From Melanocharis versteri (lineage: Eukaryota; Chordata; Aves; Passeriformes; Melanocharitidae): a stretch of 64,000 nucleotides of DNA. This document shows, piece by piece, positions 58,501-64,000 of this stretch; within the stretch, counting starts at the first letter, position 1, and each line of letters begins with the position of its first letter. Where the stretch lies: NCBI GenBank assembly GCA_013397845.1, contig VZTG01001923.1:1-64000 (forward strand). The letters run 5' to 3'. The position numbers and the translations under genes were made by a program. The notes beneath the pieces were generated by a model that had not been told where the DNA came from, did no database searches, and saw nothing but the letters and a program-made list of their open reading frames with translations.

Positions 58501-61500
58501 ATCCTGCAGCCTGGCAGACCATCCCTGCTGCCGACTCCTCAACTCCGTGCAGCCTCCAGGCAGGTGCATCCCCAAGTCCCCATAAAGTCTCCAGACCTGA
58601 GCATCCTCTTACTCCCACCCCTTCCACACCACCCAAAGCACCGTGGGCAGAGCCAAGGCCGCAGCTGGGAGAGCAGCAGGAAGGGAAGCACGGTCCCACC
58701 GCCTATGAGGAGCCGCCGGAGCTGCTCTGTGCCAGGCCTGGGTGCCCTCATGCCCACTTCGGCGTGACACAAAGGCTGTGCTCAGAGCTCCGCGTCTCAC
58801 CTGCCGGGAACGCTGCTGCCATCGAGGGGCTGCACTGGCCACTGTCAGGTCTGTCCTTGATCACAGAAGCTGCTCTGGGCTTGTCACCCGCATCGCAGAG
58901 TTTCAGACTGTGGGACAGGCTTCTCACATCCTCCTGCAGGGAAGCACTCCAGAGGACCCTGAACAGCACCCAAAGGACCCGTACTGCTTTTGCAGGGCCC
59001 CGAGAGCACCTGCTTGTCTTTGCAGGTGTGACACTTACAAAACACTTGTCTCGCTCTCTGTCCCACAGGAGCAAGAGCTATGGGAGTCCCAGTGGACTCT
59101 GTGCAGGCAGAGGTGGGACATGCTCCAAAGTGGGGGGCAGCAGATTCAGAGGGTGTCCTCCGAGCACCTTCCTTCCGCTTGGCTGCTGAACTGGAATGCG
59201 TAACACTCTGAGAGCATCTCTGTGTCCTGCTGCCTTCCCAAGGCACAAAGCAGAGGAGAGGCAGGGAAAGGAGGGTTAAGGCAGCTTGGTCAGGACCAGG
59301 CGCTGTCGTGATGCCCCAGGGAGGCTGTTCCTGGGAGAGGGACAGATCCTTGTGGGGCAGGCAGTGCTGGGGCTGCAGCAGCAGAGGGACACACTGGAAC
59401 TGTGTTTGTGCTGCTGTGCCCAGAGAGCCCGAGGCCAGGAGGCAAATGCAGCAGCCCTGGCAGAACTGAGCAGCCCCCAGCCCACGCCCTCGAGCAGTGG
59501 CAGCAGAGCAGCTGCAGGATCCCGAGGTCTTAAAGCCCCCACTGTCCTGGGCTGAGCTCAGCACCTGTCACTGCCCCACACCATCCAGCACTGGCCCTGC
59601 ACAGGGGACAGCTGGCAGTCCCTGTCCTGCAGTCCCTGTCCTGCGTGGCACACTTGCTGCTGGCTGGCCCTGCCCTCCTCAGCCAGGGGCTGCAGCCAGC
59701 CCTGCCACCCTTCACCAGCCCTGCCTGCCCTCCCCAGCCCTGCCTGCCCTCCCCAGCCCTATGCTGGCCCAGACCCCACAGGCAGGAGCTGCAGCCCATT
59801 TTACTACTGTAAAATGCAGTTTCCAGTCAGATCTGACACCAACATGATTGATATAAAAGTGATTCTCGGGGTGCCTGTCTCCTTTAGAAAGGGTCAGAGC
59901 CCGGCATTCCAGTGACCTGTGGGATCCTTCCCTGGCAGAACTCAGCTGAAGCCGGTGGGGTCCCTCCTGGCCTCAAGGCCACCAGTACAGACAGAGGCCG
60001 GGGCAGAGGCAGCACTCACACCTGGCAGGGAAAGGGTTCTCGGCTCTTGCATTTATAAGGACCTGACAGATGACACCCACAGCGCCTGAGCTGGGCAGTC
60101 GCATAAGCAGCCAGCCTAGAAGCACAAAGATGACAGGAGCAGAGTGGAATGAGCTGGGAAAATCCGCACCAACAGCAAGTGGGGCCAGAGAGGTCTGGCC
60201 AGTGTGTGTGCCTCATGTGGAAGACTCGCTCCACTTCGGTCCCCAGCTGGATCTCACACATCTGGATCAGCCCTGGCTCTGTTCCACATCCCCCAAAAAT
60301 GTGGGTGCTGGGTCATGGGCGCACTCCGGGCAGGGGCCTGTCACCAAAGCAGCCACAAGGGTGGTTTGGGGTCTGTTCCGCAGAGTGGACATACAGAGCA
60401 GGCTGGCATGACACAGGCTGAGCCCCTGCTCCTTCAGACAGGAGAAAGCCCTTGGCTGTGTTGTGAGGACTGAGCCTACAGCTGGACACAGCCTGCAGAT
60501 CTGAACCTCACCTGAAGGTGCTACACCCCAGCAGCGTCAGACAACCTCAGACTGGCTCTGGCTCCCACGGAAGCCCTGCTGGGAGCAGGGATGGGAACAG
60601 GCACCACAGGGCTCTGGCTCATTGGAGCTACAGCACAGTCCTGCATCCCTAGAGCACTGTGTGAGCTGTGGCTGCTCAGTCTCCCAGCTTCCTGGACAGC
60701 TCCAGCAGCTCCAACCAGCAGAGCTAATGTGGATGCTCTTGTCAGCACAAGCTGTGCTCAGCACAAGACCTGTCACTGCTCCCTTCGGCATCCCCAGCTT
60801 CTGCTGGAGCAGTCTGGGTGGCCCTGGGCTGCCCTGGCACTGGCATGGCATGGACATTGCTGCATCCTCACGTCTGGCCTGGCTGCTCTTTGGCCATGTG
60901 CTCATGGGCAGGACAAAGGCCAGCAGCAATCCAAGTGAGCCACAAAGCCAAGGTTTGCTCCTGGAAACTTGGGTTTCCCCATCTTTGTCCTGACTTGTCC
61001 CACACCACATGTGGCTCATTCTGGTCAGTCCTGGGCACCTTGGCTCTGCCTCCGGTCCCCCCATAAACCCTTCACAGGATGGGCAGGCAGGGTGGTGGCT
61101 ACTGTAGCTGCTCAGTGCTTCAAGCCTCCCGTGGGACCATCAGCTCACTCATCTCTAGTGAGGGAACAAGAGACCATGTCTGCCTTAAATTAATTGTGGA
61201 GTTGTCATCTTGGTGGGGTTAGAAGTGCTTTTCATGCCCAAGGTGCTGCTCACCTGTCTGCAGAGAGGCCAGCACAAGGTCTGTGTGCCCAAGCTGCTCT
61301 AGTGGGACTTGTAAGAGCCTGACTTGGTTCCAGAAAGTAATTTCAGCCACTCAGAGTCACATTCAACTCAAAACCTTAAAGAGCCCATGAAGGTCTGAGC
61401 TCTGACCCCCAAGCCCTGCTCCACGACAGCACTTTACATTCAGTGACGTGGTCTGTGCAATGAACACCTGCGTCCAGCCCTGTCCCAGTGCCCCACACAG

Positions 61501-61814
61501 GCCCAGTGAGACTGTCCCCTCTCCTCCTGTTACGCCTGGCATTGTGCAGCTTGTCCTGGCTGTGTGAGCATGTCTGGGATGGATGCGTCCAGCAGCGGGG
61601 AATGGCTGTGATGTGCTAAAAAAGAGGCCAGCAAACCAAGGGCTGCCTGGCATGAACTGGTAAGGGAGGGCTGTAAAGGAATTGTGTTGCTTATTCCCAC
61701 TACACTCCAGTGGAAGGTCCAGGAATCTCCCCAATTCCCCATGATCCTGCTGGTCCCAGGATCATGGGCATGTGCCATCCCTCACATCTGCTCACGCTCC
61801 CCTTCCTCCTGCAG
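55566..61814 (+). other. DLGAP4: DLGAP4 intron between the two coding exons
   Basis: Runs from donor gtgggt to acceptor cttcctcctgcag, about 6.25 kb, phase 0. I see no CR1 copy, exon or RNA gene inside it, unlike the CR1-rich upstream region. Long frames on both strands (for example minus 57694-58575 and plus 58263-59189) overlap one another, show no known motif and are treated as chance frames in GC-rich DNA. A short repeat of the phrase cctgccctccccagc lies at about 59,725-59,760. About 59,805-59,870 is AT-richer. Confidence 0.85.
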
Positions 61815-62032
61815 GTGCCTCACGGGGAGTGGAACAACACACTGTCCCGGGACAAGGACAGCGAGATCCCATGCCGGCGCATGCGGAGCGGGAGTTACAT
61901 CAAAGCCATGGGGGATGATGATAGCGAAGACTCAGAAACCAGCCCCAAACCATCCCCGAAAACTGCAGCTCGGAGGCAGAGTTACCTCAAGGCCACCCAA
62001 CAGTCCCTGAGTGAGCAGAGCACCACACAAAG
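61815..62032 (+). CDS. DLGAP4: DLGAP4 second coding exon (GK-binding repeat region)
   Basis: Continues the frame of the previous exon at phase 0 (HYLQ, then VPHGEWNN) and encodes residues 318-389 plus two bases of codon 390. It follows a strong acceptor (cttcctcctgcag) and ends at AG before gtaacg, so the next exon must complete an Arg codon, as expected from RR in mammalian DLGAP4. IPCRRMRSGSYIKAMGD (335-351) fits the R-x-x-S-Y-I-x-A type repeat that, once phosphorylated on Ser, binds the guanylate-kinase domain of PSD-95-family MAGUKs. ARRQSYLKATQQSL (369-382) is a second related repeat. SPKPSPKTAARRQSYLKA is closest to DLGAP4. An acidic run (DDDSEDSE) follows the first repeat. The remaining exons, including the C-terminal QTRL that binds the Shank PDZ domain, are not in the window. 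Confidence 0.94.
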
Positions 62033-63139
62033 GTAACGCTGGAGCTCCTCTGGGAGCTCTGCATGGGTCCTCAGGGCCGCCCCTGGAGCAGCCCTTGGGG
62101 GTCTGGCCAGCAGCAGTACCCCACAGAGGCCCCGTGTGGGATCAGAGCCCAGCAGGGCTCCTGCACTCCAGCTCTAACAGAGAGGTGAGGAGACAAGTGG
62201 GACAGGAGATGTGGCAAAGGAACGGAGAGAGCTCCCCATCCTGGTGATTCCCAGTAGCCCTGGTGTTAGGAGCTGCTCCAGGTCCCTGTCCCCTCAGCCA
62301 TGGGGAGAGCACTTGTCTGATGGAGCTGTGGGGATTTCCTCTCCAAGCATCTTCTGCTCTGGGGGAATGCAGAGATCCCAAGCTCAAGATGCCCCTTGGA
62401 CACGGAAGCTGCTCACCCGCCATGGCTGAGGACACTCGGCCTGCTGGGACAGTGCCTGGAGCTGCTCTGCTCCAGAGGTGTCCAGGGACCCTGTGACCAG
62501 CCAGAAAGTTGGCACACTGGGCTGGATGATATCCTGAGGAGCTGAGAGGTTTGGCACCAGGTACTGAGGGAGGAAGACCCACAGTGGTTTGAGCCAGACA
62601 GACAAAGCCGGGGGAGCAGAGCAGCAACTTTGCTAGGCTAGAGGCTGGTCCTGCAGGATGGGCTCTGTGTGACCTGGGCAGTGATGCTGTGCAGTGTCCT
62701 CAGCAGCTGCTCCACATCCCGGGACGAGGCACCTGGGGGCTGTCAGTGCTCCAGATGCTGCAGCTCGGGTGGCTGTCAGTGGTACAGAGGGGCAGGAAGA
62801 AGCAGGAGCCACTGGGAATGAACTGCTGAGGCTCAGCACGCTGAGGGGAGTGGGGTGCAGGTACTGTGGGGACCCCTCACAGAGCCTTCACATTGAGACC
62901 AGGTGCTGCTTTCTGCTGGGAGATGGTGACAAAATCAGCTGTGGGGAGCCCTGGAAATACCTGCTCTGGATCCATCCCTGTTCCAAGCCTTCACATCCAC
63001 CTCAGGGGAGCAGAGTGCGGTCATGGGGTCTCTGGTGAAAAATACCCACGTAGAGAGGCTGGGGCTCCTTCTGCCCTGGGCGTCGTCCATCCAGACCATG
63101 TCCATCGGGATGTGGCCTGCCCTGAGCGCTGGGCTCAGC

Positions 63140-63640
63140 CAGAGTAGGGACAATGCTGGGAAAGGTCTGGGGAGCCCGGCGGGTCGGGGCAGCAGGGGTG
63201 CGGCTGCGGGGCGCTCCGGGCAGGGCTCGTCCCTACAGGAGCTCTGAGGGGGCAGGACCCTGCGGGGCCAGGACCCTGCGGGGCCCTGCCTGCGACAAGG
63301 CTGGAGCCAGAACCGGAGCCGGAGCCGGGAATGGAGCCAGAACTGGAGCTGAGGATAGAGCCGGGACTAGAGCCGGAACCGGGGATGGAGCCAGGGCTGA
63401 AACCAGGGATAGAGCCGAGAATGGAGCCGGGGTTCGGACTGGAGCCAGAAATGGAGCCGGCAATAAAAGCAGGGGTGAAGCCGGAGCCGGGGATGGAGCC
63501 GGGAGCGGAGCGCGGCCGCCACCTGGTGACCAGGCCTCGCCGCCCAGCCGCAGCCCCGAGCCCCGGCAGCCGAGGGACCCCGGGCTGCGGCTGGGCCGGG
63601 GGGGCCGCAGGGGCAGCCAGAGCCAGGGCAGGGCACAGAA
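63140..63640. promoter_or_regulatory. CpG-rich patch inside the DLGAP4 intron, candidate internal promoter
   Basis: CpG dinucleotides cluster densely here (cggcgggtcggggcagc, gcggctgcggggcgctccgggc, gcgcggccgccacctgg) compared with flanking intron. This is CpG-island-like by eye. Human DLGAP4 is known to have shorter transcripts from internal starts, so an intragenic promoter is plausible, but no TATA box or first exon can be identified from sequence alone. Confidence 0.4.
63290..63510. repeat. GGAGCC-based hexamer minisatellite
   Basis: The stretch is built from variants of ggagcc, ggaacc, gggatgg and agaactg in register of 6 bp (ggagccggagccgggaatggagccagaactggag). Because the unit is a multiple of three, it leaves a frame open as repeated Glu-Pro on + (M-E-P, G-L-E-P). 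It has no sign of being coding. Confidence 0.8.
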
Positions 63641-64000
63641 CAAGTCACGAGCCGTCCCTCTGCGAGGGTCTCTGCCCTTGTAAGGGCTGTTGGCCGCTCT
63701 AAAACTCGGTTTCCCCGTGGGCAGGCGAGGTGAAGGCCGGTGGGGTGGCAGGGACACGGCCCACCCCAGGACATGGCTCGCTTGTGATGTGAGCTTACAG
63801 ACAAAACCCTCAGCACGAGGGAAACCCGGCAGTCAGCAGAGAGCCCAGGGCTAGTGGCGTCACATGGCCTTTGGTCCCCATGTGGCCTGGGTGTCTCCTC
63901 CATCTCCCCTGGCAGAAGGAACAATTCCCTGCTCCCATCCCATCTCGAGATGGACACTTCAGAGTCCCTGTGAGATGCCCACATGCTGCATAGGGCCTGT

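Larger units (their letters stand above)
62033..64000 (+). other. DLGAP4: Start of the next DLGAP4 intron
   Basis: Begins with donor gtaacg directly after the second coding exon and runs off the window. I could not find the next coding exon, expected to continue with the RSLDRLDSVD-type sequence of DLGAP4. It contains a CpG-rich patch with a hexamer array at about 63,140-63,620. Confidence 0.8.

Noticed and set aside
63331..63702. Glu-Pro repeat protein
   Set aside because: Product of the GGAGCC hexamer array; no start context or homology.

Overview
The window is vertebrate nuclear DNA and almost certainly avian. It is GC-rich, has no dense coding, and is littered with chicken-repeat-1 (CR1) LINE fragments: I place 22 recent-looking 3'-end pieces plus one older one. 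It also holds one LTR-retrovirus LTR, many short GC-rich minisatellites and four single-base N placeholders typical of a draft assembly. The species cannot be read from the sequence alone. High GC and many minisatellites suit a microchromosome, and DLGAP4 lies on chicken chromosome 20 by known synteny. The LTR looks passerine-like, but that is inference.

The only protein gene I can support is DLGAP4 (SAPAP4/GKAP family postsynaptic scaffold) on the + strand. Its first coding exon (54615-55565, 317 codons, ending in phase 0) opens with MKGLGD. A 6.2-kb intron follows, then a second coding exon (61815-62032) with the family signature IPCRRMRSGSYIKAMGD. The rest of the gene, including the Shank-binding C terminus, lies beyond the window.

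Layout. 1-54,460 is noncoding upstream sequence, most simply 5' flank or long 5' introns of DLGAP4. It contains scattered CR1 copies on both strands, minisatellites (30-bp array at 7.6-8.0 kb, 19-bp array at 23.0-23.2 kb, 51-bp array at 29.8-30.0 kb and smaller ones), a 72-bp pure purine tract at 5.0 kb, and several AT-rich, homeobox-site-rich blocks that look like conserved noncoding elements. At 35.1-35.7 kb a minus-strand LTR sits beside a CR1 copy. Immediately after it, 522 bp are repeated exactly across a single N (36021), which is best read as a false duplication at a contig join. 54,463-62,032 is the DLGAP4 coding part. 62,033-64,000 is intron with a CpG-rich patch carrying a GGAGCC-type hexamer array, a candidate internal promoter.

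I found no operon-like structure, CRISPR array, tRNA or rRNA gene, and no convincing new system. The long open frames across the GC-rich noncoding sequence look like chance frames: no family motifs, no paired splice sites, and overlapping frames on both strands.
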